Source: an uncultured Opitutia bacterium (GTDB lineage Bacteria; Verrucomicrobiota; Verrucomicrobiia; Opitutales; Opitutaceae). From it: a stretch of 64,000 nucleotides of DNA. A program made the translations under genes and the position numbers. Of the stretch, positions 56,707-64,000 are shown piece after piece (within the stretch, counting starts at the first letter, position 1; every line of letters begins with the position of its first letter). The notes beneath the pieces were generated by a model that saw nothing but the letters and a program-made list of their open reading frames with translations, had not been told where the DNA came from and made no database searches. The DNA lies in contig CAIOAO010000006.1 of assembly GCA_903855985.1 (NCBI GenBank), positions 41,332 through 105,331 of the forward strand. Reading direction: 5' to 3'.

Positions 56707-58011
56707 TCAAAAATCCTGCAGCCGCCCCTCGCCGGGGCCGCGCTGGGGTTCGAGGCGGGCCATGACTTCGCCGAGCAGGTAGATTGAACCCGTCACGACC
56801 AGTACGTCGTCCGGACCACCCGCGGTGCACTGGTCGGCGCTGGGAAAAAGCCCCTCCACGGTTGCGCGTACGACACGGCCCTTGAAGTCCTTCGGGATGA
56901 GCGCCTCCAACTCGGCATGGCTGCAGGCGCGTGACTGCTGCGGCATGGCCAGGTGAATCTCCTTCGCATGGCGCGCAATCACCGCCAGCAGCGGGCCCGC
57001 CCGCTCCGCCCCCAGCACGCCCGTGATCACCACCGGTGCCCGGCCGGTCTCGGCCGCGAGGTGCGCGAGATTGTTGTCGAGCACCTGCGCGCCTTCGGGG
57101 TTGTGCGACGCATCCAGGATCGTCAGCCGCCCGCCCACGTGCACCCGCTGCCAGCGTCCCGGCCAGTCCACGTGGCGCAGCCCCGCCGCGATCACCTTGT
57201 CGGTCAGCCGCCACTTCAGCCCGAGCGCGCGCGCCACCAGCGTGGCCGTCGCGGCGTTCCAGCGCTGGTAGTCGCCCTCGAGATTCGTCTCCGGATAACG
57301 GGCCAGGTCGTCGCCGAATTCCTCCGCCACCGACACCAGCGGCGCGCCGCGCTCGCGGGCAATTTCCCGGATGACCCGCTCCGCCTCGGCCGGGACGCGG
57401 CCCATGACCACAGGGCGGCCCGGCTTGATGATGCCGGCTTTTTCCGTGGCGATCTTGGAGATTTCCCGGCCAAGAAACTCCCCGTGGTCGAGGGCGATCG
57501 AGGTGATGACGCTGACCTCGGGGATGACGATGTTCGTCGCATCGAGCCGTCCCCCCATGCCGACCTCGATCACGCTGAGATCGCAGCGCTTCCGCGCGAA
57601 CTGCATGAAGGCCATCGCCGTCATGAACTCAAAAAAGCTCGGGTGGTTGTCCGGATCGGGCTCGGCCAGCTTCTCCACCACGACCCGCAGCTCGCGCGTG
57701 TAGGCCGTGATTTCCGCCTCGCTGAGAATCTGCCGGTCCACCTGCACGCGTTCGCCCAGTTTCACCAGGTGCGGCGAGGTGTAGAGGCCCGTCTTCCAGC
57801 CCGCCACGTGGAAGATGGCGTCGAGCATGGCGGCGACGGAGCCCTTACCGTTCGTGCCGGCGATGTGGACGCAGGGCACCGCGCGCTCGGGATGGCCCAA
57901 CGCGGCGGCAAAGGGCCGCATCCGGTCGATGCCAAATTTTATTCCCTTCGCCTTCAGGCTGAAGAGATACGCGGTCACCGCCGCGTAATCGGTCGGGGCG
58001 CTGGCGGGCAT
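56707..58011 (-). CDS. folC: Folylpolyglutamate/dihydrofolate synthase
   Basis: 434 residues from the ATG at 58011. The P-loop is HIAGTNGKGSVAAML, then FFEFMTAMAF, GGRLDATNIV with ITSIALDHGEFLG, and TILDASHNPEGAQVL. It adds glutamates to folates. It lies 17 nt downstream of accD, a pairing also seen in proteobacteria. Confidence 0.95.
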   Translation of the reverse strand: MPASAPTDYAAVTAYLFSLKAKGIKFGIDRMRPFAAALGHPERAVPCVHIAGTNGKGSVAAMLDAIFHVAGWKTGLYTSPHLVKLGERVQVDRQILSEAEITAYTRELRVVVEKLAEPDPDNHPSFFEFMTAMAFMQFARKRCDLSVIEVGMGGRLDATNIVIPEVSVITSIALDHGEFLGREISKIATEKAGIIKPGRPVVMGRVPAEAERVIREIARERGAPLVSVAEEFGDDLARYPETNLEGDYQRWNAATATLVARALGLKWRLTDKVIAAGLRHVDWPGRWQRVHVGGRLTILDASHNPEGAQVLDNNLAHLAAETGRAPVVITGVLGAERAGPLLAVIARHAKEIHLAMPQQSRACSHAELEALIPKDFKGRVVRATVEGLFPSADQCTAGGPDDVLVVTGSIYLLGEVMARLEPQRGPGEGRLQDF

Positions 58012-58028
58012 GGAGGCGAGCGCCCGCG

Positions 58029-58907
58029 TCAGGTGTTGACCACGGTGGTCGGTGGCGGGGCCTTCTTTTTCACGTGCAGGGCCAGCAGCAGGTCGCCAAT
58101 GCGATCCCGCAGCTCCGGGCGCGGCACGATCTGGTCCACCAGGCCGTGTTTGAGCAAAAATTCGGAAGTCTGGAACCCGGCTGGCAGCGTCTGCTTGGTC
58201 GTGTCCTTGATGACGCGCGGACCCGCAAACCCGATCAGCGCGCCCGGCTCGGCCAGGATCACGTCGCCGAGGGTCGCATAGCTGGCCGACACGCCGCCGG
58301 TCGTCGGGTGCGTGAGCACCGAGATGTAGGGCAAACCGGCCTGCGCCAGCCGGCCCAGCGCCGCGCTGGTCTTGGCCATCTGCATGAGCGAGAGGATGCC
58401 CTCCTGCATGCGCGCACCGCCCGAGGTGCTGAAGATGATGCAGGGGCATTTGTTCGCCAGGGCGACCTCGATGGCCCGGGTGATCTTCTCCCCCGCCGCC
58501 GAGCCCAGGGTGCCGCCGCAAAACCGGAAGTCCATTACCGCCAAGGACACCGGGATGTCATGGATCTTGCCCGTGCCACAGATGACCGCCTCGGCCAGAC
58601 CGCTCTCCTTCTCGTATTTCTTGATCCGGGTCGGATAGGGCGCCGAGTCCGTGAACTTGAGCGGATCCGCCGAGCGGATGCTGGCATCGGCCTCTACGAA
58701 CGTGTTTTCATCCAACAGCTTGGCAATGCGCTCCCGCGCCCCGATCGGGAAGTGGTGCCCGCTTTTCGGGACGACCATCTGGTTGTCCTCGATCTCCTTG
58801 GTAAACACCGACTCACCCGTCACCGGGTCCTTGGTGTAAAGCCCGTGAGGGATGTCTTTCTTCCGCGTGCGGCGGACCGTGTAGGTGGGTTTGTCGAAGT
58901 GGACCAT
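58029..58907 (-). CDS. accD: Acetyl-CoA carboxylase carboxyltransferase beta, zinc finger lost
   Basis: 292 residues. The crotonase-like core is clear ([51 protein letters not shown]). The N-terminal four-Cys zinc ribbon is present in position and surrounding residues but every Cys is replaced: Asp27, Thr30, Val46 and Ser49 (segments KDPVTGE and VVPKSGHH). Family AccD normally has CxxC...CxxC there. It may rely on another way to bind DNA or RNA, or not need zinc. AccA is not in the window. Confidence 0.93.
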   Translation of the reverse strand: MVHFDKPTYTVRRTRKKDIPHGLYTKDPVTGESVFTKEIEDNQMVVPKSGHHFPIGARERIAKLLDENTFVEADASIRSADPLKFTDSAPYPTRIKKYEKESGLAEAVICGTGKIHDIPVSLAVMDFRFCGGTLGSAAGEKITRAIEVALANKCPCIIFSTSGGARMQEGILSLMQMAKTSAALGRLAQAGLPYISVLTHPTTGGVSASYATLGDVILAEPGALIGFAGPRVIKDTTKQTLPAGFQTSEFLLKHGLVDQIVPRPELRDRIGDLLLALHVKKKAPPPTTVVNT

Positions 58908-58916
58908 GAGAGGGTT

Positions 58917-59714
58917 TCAGCCGTGACCGAAGGTAATGACGTCGAGATTCAGGCAGCCGGCCCGACGGAGCACAAGGGCGCAGCTGTTGAGGGTGGAACC
59001 GGTGGTGAAAACATCATCAACCAGGATCATGTGCTGTCCGGGATTCAACCTCGGCCCCCGGGCCAGTGCAAAGGCATTTTTCAGGTTCGCCTGGCGGGCT
59101 TTCCTATCGTGATGCGTTTGCGAAACCGTGTCCGTCGTCCGCCGCAGCCACGTTTCCACCCGGGCCCCCGCACCCGCCGCCCGGGCCAGCGCCCCGGCCA
59201 GCAGCCGGCTCTGGTTGTAGCCGCGTTCGCGCTCCTTGCGCGGGTGCAGCGGCACCGGCACGAGCACCGCCCCGCGCGCCAGCTCCAGCACATGGAGCGA
59301 ACGCCGGAAAACCTCCTCCATGTCCGCCAGCACAAACAGGCCCTTGTGGCACTTCAATTCATGCACCAGGGCCCGCGCCGGCCCCTTCGACAGCACCGCC
59401 GTCCGGCCTTCGCGGTAAGCCGGGGCGAGGCCCTCGCAATGCGGACACATCCGCTCCCCTTCCACCTCGCCGTAAAACGGATGCCCGCAGGTCGAGCAAT
59501 GCGGCGGCGTCACAAAGTCGATCTGCTTCGCGCAGCGCCCGCACACATGCCGGAAGCCCGTGGTCCTGCCGTCCGTAGTCCCGTTGTCCGCACCAGCCTC
59601 CACCAAGCCCCGGCACATCACGCACCCCGGCGGAAACACCACGTCACCCAGCCCGCAGGCGAGTCTGTTAACCTGAGTGACAATCGAATTCACGATTTCT
59701 AAGGGGGAAGCCAC
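58917..59714 (-). CDS. comF: ComF-type phosphoribosyltransferase
   Basis: 265 residues. N-terminal zinc-binding Cys pairs (GCVMCRG, CGRCAK, CSTCGHPF, CPHCEG) and a C-terminal PRPP motif (MILVDDVFTTGSTLNSC). ComF family members act in competence or nucleotide salvage; the exact role is not known. Upstream neighbour of accD on the same strand. Confidence 0.9.
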   Translation of the reverse strand: MASPLEIVNSIVTQVNRLACGLGDVVFPPGCVMCRGLVEAGADNGTTDGRTTGFRHVCGRCAKQIDFVTPPHCSTCGHPFYGEVEGERMCPHCEGLAPAYREGRTAVLSKGPARALVHELKCHKGLFVLADMEEVFRRSLHVLELARGAVLVPVPLHPRKERERGYNQSRLLAGALARAAGAGARVETWLRRTTDTVSQTHHDRKARQANLKNAFALARGPRLNPGQHMILVDDVFTTGSTLNSCALVLRRAGCLNLDVITFGHG

Positions 59715-59835
59715 GAAGCCAGGAACCGGTCTTCCGGGTTTCCTGCTTCAGCCCATGCATGGATCGCATCCGCGTTTCCGCACCTCCGCGTTTCCGCGAT
59801 AAATCCGTATCCGGCTACGCCGCGAACGGTGGAGG

Positions 59836-60600
59836 TCAGGAGTAGAACACCTTCACCAAAAACAGCCCCTGTGGCGGGGCCGTCAGCACGCGGGCCGTGC
59901 GTTCCTTCGACGCGAGGATCGCCTTTACCTCCGCCAGGGTGACCTTCCCCTCGCCCACACTCACCAGCATTCCGACCAGGCTGCGCATCATCTTGTATAA
60001 AAACCCCTCGGCCTCGGCCGTGATGGTGATGCTCCGGCCGCGTTTCACGAGGTCCAGCCGGCGCAGGTTGCGCACCGCGTTCTCCGGTGTCTCCCCCTGT
60101 CCGCCGAGCGCCGTGAACGCCCGGAAATCATGCCGGCCGCGCAGCACCGCCGCCGCGGCCTGCATCGCGGTGAAATCCAGCGGTCGATACACCGACCAGC
60201 AATACGCCCGGTGAAAAGGATCCGCATCACCGAGTTGCAGGTGATAGACATAGCGTTTGGCCTTCGCATCGAACCGCGCATGGAAATCCGCCGCCACCGC
60301 GCGGATCGCCTTCACTTGGACCGTGTCCGGCAACCCGACCCGGAACGCCGCGAGCAGCTTGTCCACGCCGTGCCGCCACTCCGCATCAAAGTGAAACACC
60401 TGCCCGTGCGCATGCACCCCGGAGTCGGTCCGCCCGCTGCCGTGGATCCGGATCGGGTGTCCGAAGATCTGCGCCAGGCGCTTTTCAATGCAGTCCTGCA
60501 CCGCATTCGACCGCGCCTGGCTCTGCCAGCCGGCAAACCCCGTGCCGTCGTAGGCACAGGTGCATTTCCAGCGCTGGGTTTTGGAAGCGGGTGCGCTCAC
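59836..60600 (-). CDS. truA: tRNA pseudouridine(38-40) synthase
   Basis: 254 residues. The catalytic Asp is in RIHGSGRTDSGVHAHGQVFH, YDGTGFAGWQSQ opens the fold, and LYKMMRSLVGMLVSVGEG is the conserved C-terminal helix. It modifies the anticodon arm of tRNAs. It is 12 nt downstream of ruvX. Confidence 0.96.
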   Translation of the reverse strand: MSAPASKTQRWKCTCAYDGTGFAGWQSQARSNAVQDCIEKRLAQIFGHPIRIHGSGRTDSGVHAHGQVFHFDAEWRHGVDKLLAAFRVGLPDTVQVKAIRAVAADFHARFDAKAKRYVYHLQLGDADPFHRAYCWSVYRPLDFTAMQAAAAVLRGRHDFRAFTALGGQGETPENAVRNLRRLDLVKRGRSITITAEAEGFLYKMMRSLVGMLVSVGEGKVTLAEVKAILASKERTARVLTAPPQGLFLVKVFYS

Positions 60601-60612
60601 GGGAAGGAAAAA

Positions 60613-61053
60613 CTAATCCGGCTCCGTCTCCTCCACGGCCGGAGGCGGCGATTTCTGGTCGAGGAAATCCTGCAGGATGAGCGTCGCCGCCCGCGAGTCG
60701 ATCAGCCCGCTGGCGCGCACCTCGCGCCGCCTCGACTTCGCGATGGTGGACTCCGCCTCGTAACTGGTGAGCCGTTCGTCCACGAGGTGCACCGGCAGGC
60801 CGAGCGCCCCGCGCAGCCGGACGGCCAGCGCCTCCGCCTCCTTCGCCTTGGGTCCGGCGGTGTCGTCCATGTTCAGCGGATAACCCAGCACAAGGTCGGT
60901 CGCGCCGCGCTGTTTTACCACCGCCACCAGCGCCGCCCAGCGTTTCTCCGGCGCCGCATCCGTGATCGCAGGCAGGGGCGTGGCCACGCCGAGTTCGTCG
61001 CCGTAGCTGAGCCCGATGCGCCGGGTGCCGTAATCGATGCCGAGGCAACGCAT
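60613..61053 (-). CDS. yqgF: Pre-16S rRNA nuclease YqgF/RuvX
   Basis: 146 residues from the ATG at 61053 (MRCLGIDYGTRRIGLSYGD). The RNase H-like fold's metal residues are seen in GIDYGTRRIG, VLGYPLN, VDERLTS and the late LIDSRAATLIL. It matures the 5' end of 16S rRNA. The rhodanese gene is divergent from it, about 75 nt away. Confidence 0.93.
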   Translation of the reverse strand: MRCLGIDYGTRRIGLSYGDELGVATPLPAITDAAPEKRWAALVAVVKQRGATDLVLGYPLNMDDTAGPKAKEAEALAVRLRGALGLPVHLVDERLTSYEAESTIAKSRRREVRASGLIDSRAATLILQDFLDQKSPPPAVEETEPD

Positions 61054-61130
61054 GCCATGATTCCGGCGGCCGCCGCCGCCGGGCGCAATTTCATTTGCGA
61101 CCACCGCCGGACCGGCTCTCTTACGCTGCC

Positions 61131-61469
61131 ATGGAGCCAACCGCCTACCCGCTCGAACTTACCGTCGCCGAGGCCCACGCCCTGCTGGCCGCCGGCCCGG
61201 GCCAGGCGCTGATCCTCGACGTCCGCGAGCCGGACGAGCTCGCCGTCGCCCAAGTCGAGGGCGCGCGGGCCATCCCCATGCGGCAGGTTCCCGCCCACGT
61301 GGACTCCCTGCCCCGCGACCGCCACCTGCTCGTGCTCTGCCACCACGGCCAGCGCAGCCTGCGCGTGACCCATTTTCTGCGCGACCACGGCTTCGCCGCG
61401 GTGAGCAGCATCGCGGGCGGCATCGAGGCCTGGGCGGTGGAAATCGACCCGGCGGTCCCGCGGTATTGA
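61131..61469 (+). CDS. Single-domain rhodanese-like protein
   Basis: 112 residues from the ATG at 61131. The active-site Cys loop is LLVLCHHGQRSLRV, with LILDVREPDEL and HFLRDHGFAAVSSIAGG, the C-terminal Rhodanese pattern. It would transfer sulfur; physiological acceptor unknown. Confidence 0.93.
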   Translation: MEPTAYPLELTVAEAHALLAAGPGQALILDVREPDELAVAQVEGARAIPMRQVPAHVDSLPRDRHLLVLCHHGQRSLRVTHFLRDHGFAAVSSIAGGIEAWAVEIDPAVPRY

Positions 61470-61483
61470 GCGAAGGGTCGCGG

Positions 61484-62797
61484 TTATCCGCGCGCCAGTT
61501 CCAGCACGACAATCGTGTCCGGCTCCGTGCGGTCCGCCGGCGCCACGCCAATTCGCACCCCGTCGGGCGTCTGCTGGACGCTGGCGTTCCCGCCGGCCAA
61601 CAGTCGCGCCGAAACCACCCGTGACCCGGGCGGCGGCAGCACGACCTCGCCCTCCGGCCATTGGAGCACGTGCACGTAAACCGTGTCACCTTTCCGCGTG
61701 GACACACCGTAATCCCCCGGCGGAAACGGCCCGCCGCGCGTGCCGTAAATGCTCGCGCCGTTCTGTGCCAGCCACGCCCCCACGCGCTGCAGCCGGTCGG
61801 CCTCGCGGGGATCGATCTGGCCCGTGGGCAGCGGCCCGATGTTCATCAGCAGGTTGCCGCCCCCACCCGCGCAACGCACGAGGTGATGCAGGCATTCCTC
61901 GAACGGGATCACCGTGGCCTGAAACCCGTGCCAGGACCAGAACCCGGTGAACGTCATGCACGACTCCCAGTCCCGCTCCAGATTGTATTCCCCGATGCTC
62001 TGCTCGGGCGTCGTGCAGTCCGCCGGCACCCCGCAGCGGTCATTGATGATCACCTTCGGCCGCAGCCGGTGGATCATCTGGAAGAGCCTCTTCCCGTCCC
62101 ACATCTGCCAGGGATAGTACTGCTCGCAGTCGAAAAAGATGACCTCGATGTTCGGGCACTTCACCAGCAGCTCCTCCACCTGGTGGTACATGTACTCGTT
62201 GTACTTCGCCATCCGCTCCGGGCCGTAGTCGGGGTGGTGCCAGTCGCGCTGTGAGTAATAGATGCCGTACCGAATCCCCGCCCGGGCGCACGCCTGGGCC
62301 ATGGCCACGACCAGGTCGCGGCGGTACGGTGTGGCCATGATGTTGAAGTCGGTAAACTTCGTGTCCCACATGCAGAAGCCGTTGTGGTGCTTCGTGACCT
62401 GGATGAGATACTTCATGCCGGCCTGCTTGGCCGCGGCCACAAACCGGTCCGCGTCGAACATCCCCGGATAAAACGATTTGTGCAGGTGATCGTACACCTC
62501 GCGCGGCACCGCTGGCTTGAACCAGTCGAGCCAGAACCGGTGCTCCCGGACGCCGTGGAGGTCCGGGCTCGGCCGCGGGTTGTCGAGCAACTGCTCGCCG
62601 TGGTCGGCGTAGAACTGCTTGCTCCAGCTGATCTCGCTCGCGGCCAGGCTCGACGGATCCCAGTGCACAAACATCCCGAACTTCGCCTCCCGCCACCAGT
62701 CCAGCCGGCGCTGCGATGACTCCGATTTGTCCGCCCACTTCGGCTGCAGGGCGTCCGCCCAGAACTGCTCGAACGCCGGGTCTGCCGCCTCGCTCAT
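61484..62797 (-). CDS. GH29 alpha-L-fucosidase-like
   Basis: 437 residues. GH29 patterns include RRLDWWREAKFGMFVHWDPS, KYLIQVTKHHNGFCMWDTKFTD, YGIYYSQRDWHHPDY and the catalytic Asp region VIFFDCEQYYP. There is no visible signal peptide, so it acts in the cytoplasm or lacks a recognised signal. It would release fucose or a related sugar. The aminotransferase gene upstream starts at 63721 and ends 6 nt before this start. Confidence 0.85.
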   Translation of the reverse strand: MSEAADPAFEQFWADALQPKWADKSESSQRRLDWWREAKFGMFVHWDPSSLAASEISWSKQFYADHGEQLLDNPRPSPDLHGVREHRFWLDWFKPAVPREVYDHLHKSFYPGMFDADRFVAAAKQAGMKYLIQVTKHHNGFCMWDTKFTDFNIMATPYRRDLVVAMAQACARAGIRYGIYYSQRDWHHPDYGPERMAKYNEYMYHQVEELLVKCPNIEVIFFDCEQYYPWQMWDGKRLFQMIHRLRPKVIINDRCGVPADCTTPEQSIGEYNLERDWESCMTFTGFWSWHGFQATVIPFEECLHHLVRCAGGGGNLLMNIGPLPTGQIDPREADRLQRVGAWLAQNGASIYGTRGGPFPPGDYGVSTRKGDTVYVHVLQWPEGEVVLPPPGSRVVSARLLAGGNASVQQTPDGVRIGVAPADRTEPDTIVVLELARG

Positions 62798-62803
62798 GGT
62801 CGG

Positions 62804-63721
62804 TCAGGCAATGACCCGCAGTTCCGGATGCCGCGCCGCATACGCCCGGGTGTAATCCCCAAACGCCGCCTTCAGCTTTGCCGTCACGGACTCGGCGCGC
62901 ACCGGGAAACGGTGCGCGTCAATCGCTCCCACCGGTGTGAGGTCCTTCGTCGTCGAGAGCAGAAAACACTCGTCCATCCGCCCGAAATCCTCCGGCCAGA
63001 CCGTCCCTTCCTCCGCGGTGATGCCGGCCTTGGGCGCGACCTCGGTCAGCAGGATCTCGCGGGTGATCCCGCCGAGAATGCCCGCGGTCAGCGGCGGCGT
63101 GATGACCTTTCCGCCGCGCACAAACGCCAGGTTCGACACGGCCGCCTCGGTCACCTCGCCGGCGTGATTGAGCAAAACCACCTCGTCCGCCCCGCGGGCG
63201 CGCGCCTCGCGCAGGCCGAGGATGTTGTTCAGGTAATTGCCCGTCTTCCACGCCGGGTTGAGGCTTTCCGGCGGGTTGCGGCGCAGCGTCGTGGCGACCG
63301 AAAGCTTCAGCCCGTCGCGCAGGATTTCCGCCGGGTGCGCCTTGTTGGCCTGCACCAGCAGCACGAAGTCGGCCTGGTCCGCCAGTGCGACATCCAGCCC
63401 GATCGGCCCGCCCCCGCGCGCGATCTGCAGGCGGATGTAGAGGTCGCCGTCCCCGGGCACCACCCGGCGGAAGGCCGCCACGGTCTTGAGGATCTCCGCC
63501 CGCATCGGCGCCGGCGCCAGCGGCAGGGCAAAATGCAGCGCCGCCGCGGACCATTCCAGCCGCCGCCAGTGTTCCTCCCAGGCAAAGATCACCCCGTGAT
63601 ACGTCCGCCAGACCTCGTAGATGGCGTCACCGTAGAGATAGCCGCGGTTCAGCGGGGCGAGCGACGCCTCCCGCGCGTCGTGCAGCCGGCCGTTGGTGTT
63701 GGCCTGGATGTAATCGGGCAT
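62804..63721 (-). CDS. Class IV aminotransferase (DAAT/branched-chain-like)
   Basis: 305 residues. The PLP Lys is in LNPAWKTGNYLNNILGLRE, with LNRGYLYGDAIYEVWRTYHG near the N-terminus, and VTEAAVSNLAFVRGGKV, which matches the conserved cofactor phosphate site. Family members include D-alanine and branched-chain aminotransferases and aminodeoxychorismate lyase; which of these is not clear. Confidence 0.88.
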   Translation of the reverse strand: MPDYIQANTNGRLHDAREASLAPLNRGYLYGDAIYEVWRTYHGVIFAWEEHWRRLEWSAAALHFALPLAPAPMRAEILKTVAAFRRVVPGDGDLYIRLQIARGGGPIGLDVALADQADFVLLVQANKAHPAEILRDGLKLSVATTLRRNPPESLNPAWKTGNYLNNILGLREARARGADEVVLLNHAGEVTEAAVSNLAFVRGGKVITPPLTAGILGGITREILLTEVAPKAGITAEEGTVWPEDFGRMDECFLLSTTKDLTPVGAIDAHRFPVRAESVTAKLKAAFGDYTRAYAARHPELRVIA

Positions 63722-63763
63722 GGCGGAGTGTTCAGCGAACGCGCGGCGCGCGACCAGACAAAT

Positions 63764-63791
63764 AAAAAGCCCCCGCGAACTGGGCGGGGGC
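63764..63791 (-). terminator. Intrinsic terminator after the HTH gene
   Basis: On the minus strand, GCCCCCGC (63791-63784) pairs with GCGGGGGC (63776-63769), with a T-rich run after it (A at 63764-63768 on the plus strand). Stem 8 bp. Confidence 0.9.
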
Positions 63792-63817
63792 CGGGGTGGA
63801 TCGGACTGGGCGGGCGC

Positions 63818-64000
63818 TTAGCGGCGCTTTTTGACGAGCCCGAGCTCCTTCTTGATGTTCTGCACGCTGGGCAGGGAGATGCCAATCGCCTTCGCGATCT
63901 CGCCGCCCGTCTTGCCCGCAATGACGAGATTCTTCACCTGGGCCTTCGTGTCGGCCGTGATGATGGCGCGCTTGCGGCGCTTGCCGCCGACCTTGTTGCC
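63818..64000 (-). CDS. Small helix-turn-helix protein, 5' end outside window
   Basis: The last 60 residues are visible, ending at TAA 63820-63818. The helix-turn-helix is TGGEIAKAIGISLPSVQNIK, like the resolvase/Homeodomain-like HTH, framed by basic ends (GGKRRKRA, LVKKRR). The start is beyond base 64000. It likely binds DNA, role unknown. A terminator lies about 26 nt downstream. Confidence 0.8.
   Translation of the reverse strand, partial: GNKVGGKRRKRAIITADTKAQVKNLVIAGKTGGEIAKAIGISLPSVQNIKKELGLVKKRR

Overview
The window is high-GC, densely packed bacterial DNA that looks like a Verrucomicrobiota chromosome, most likely of the Opitutaceae type. The best taxonomic clue is the pilus locus at 26571-32115. 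It has the four-gene order PilM-like, Amuc_1100-like, Amuc_1099-like and secretin that is characteristic of Verrucomicrobiota such as Akkermansia. This placement is an inference from gene content, not from a database search.

Layout, left to right. 1-4490: the end of a methyltransferase, an MFS transporter and the helicase HrpB. 4491-5650: a long stretch without a protein gene, packed with strong hairpins and closed by a perfect intrinsic terminator; I read it as a large structured RNA of about 850 nt. 5651-14771: esterase, RDD membrane protein, TypA, Sel1 lipoprotein, gcvT-gcvH, a CBS-domain membrane protein, lgt and glgC. 14859-16128: a damaged junction where the first ~90 codons of glmS run into the C-terminal part of a large serine recombinase, then into the tail of an unrecognised gene. 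16200-21588: trpE, a primary-type sigma factor, rpsA and a lipoprotein. 21592-26540: aguA, aguB and hisG on the minus strand, an OmpR-type regulator, a small protein and a 5'-3' exonuclease. 26571-32115: the verrucomicrobial type IV pilus-like operon. 32326-36412: Nudix hydrolase and the pyruvate dehydrogenase genes pdhA-pdhB-pdhC. 36431-41435: sugar-phosphate and nucleotide-sugar enzymes plus an FtsB-like protein. 41701-45030: an ExeA-type ATPase, a GspB/C-like anchor protein, a polyprenyl sugar-phosphate transferase and a lipoprotein. 45037-51679: PolX, menaquinone genes (menI-like, menE, menC) and guaB. 51802-55017: a secreted protein, a matrixin-type metalloprotease with a GlyGly-CTERM-like tail, and two tandem rhombosortase-like intramembrane proteases. 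55102-64000: a divergent PurA-like protein, folC, an accD without its zinc-finger cysteines, comF, truA, ruvX, a rhodanese, a GH29 alpha-L-fucosidase, an aminotransferase and the end of a small HTH protein.

Most genes are housekeeping. The parts most worth a second look are the large RNA (4736-5587), the protease/rhombosortase sorting module (51802-55017), the broken glmS/recombinase junction (14859-16128), the cysteine-less AccD, the divergent PurA-like enzyme, the PilM-PilN fusion in the pilus operon, and several palindromes and repeats between genes. Starts were moved downstream of the longest open frame wherever family alignment or overlapping repeats argued for it.
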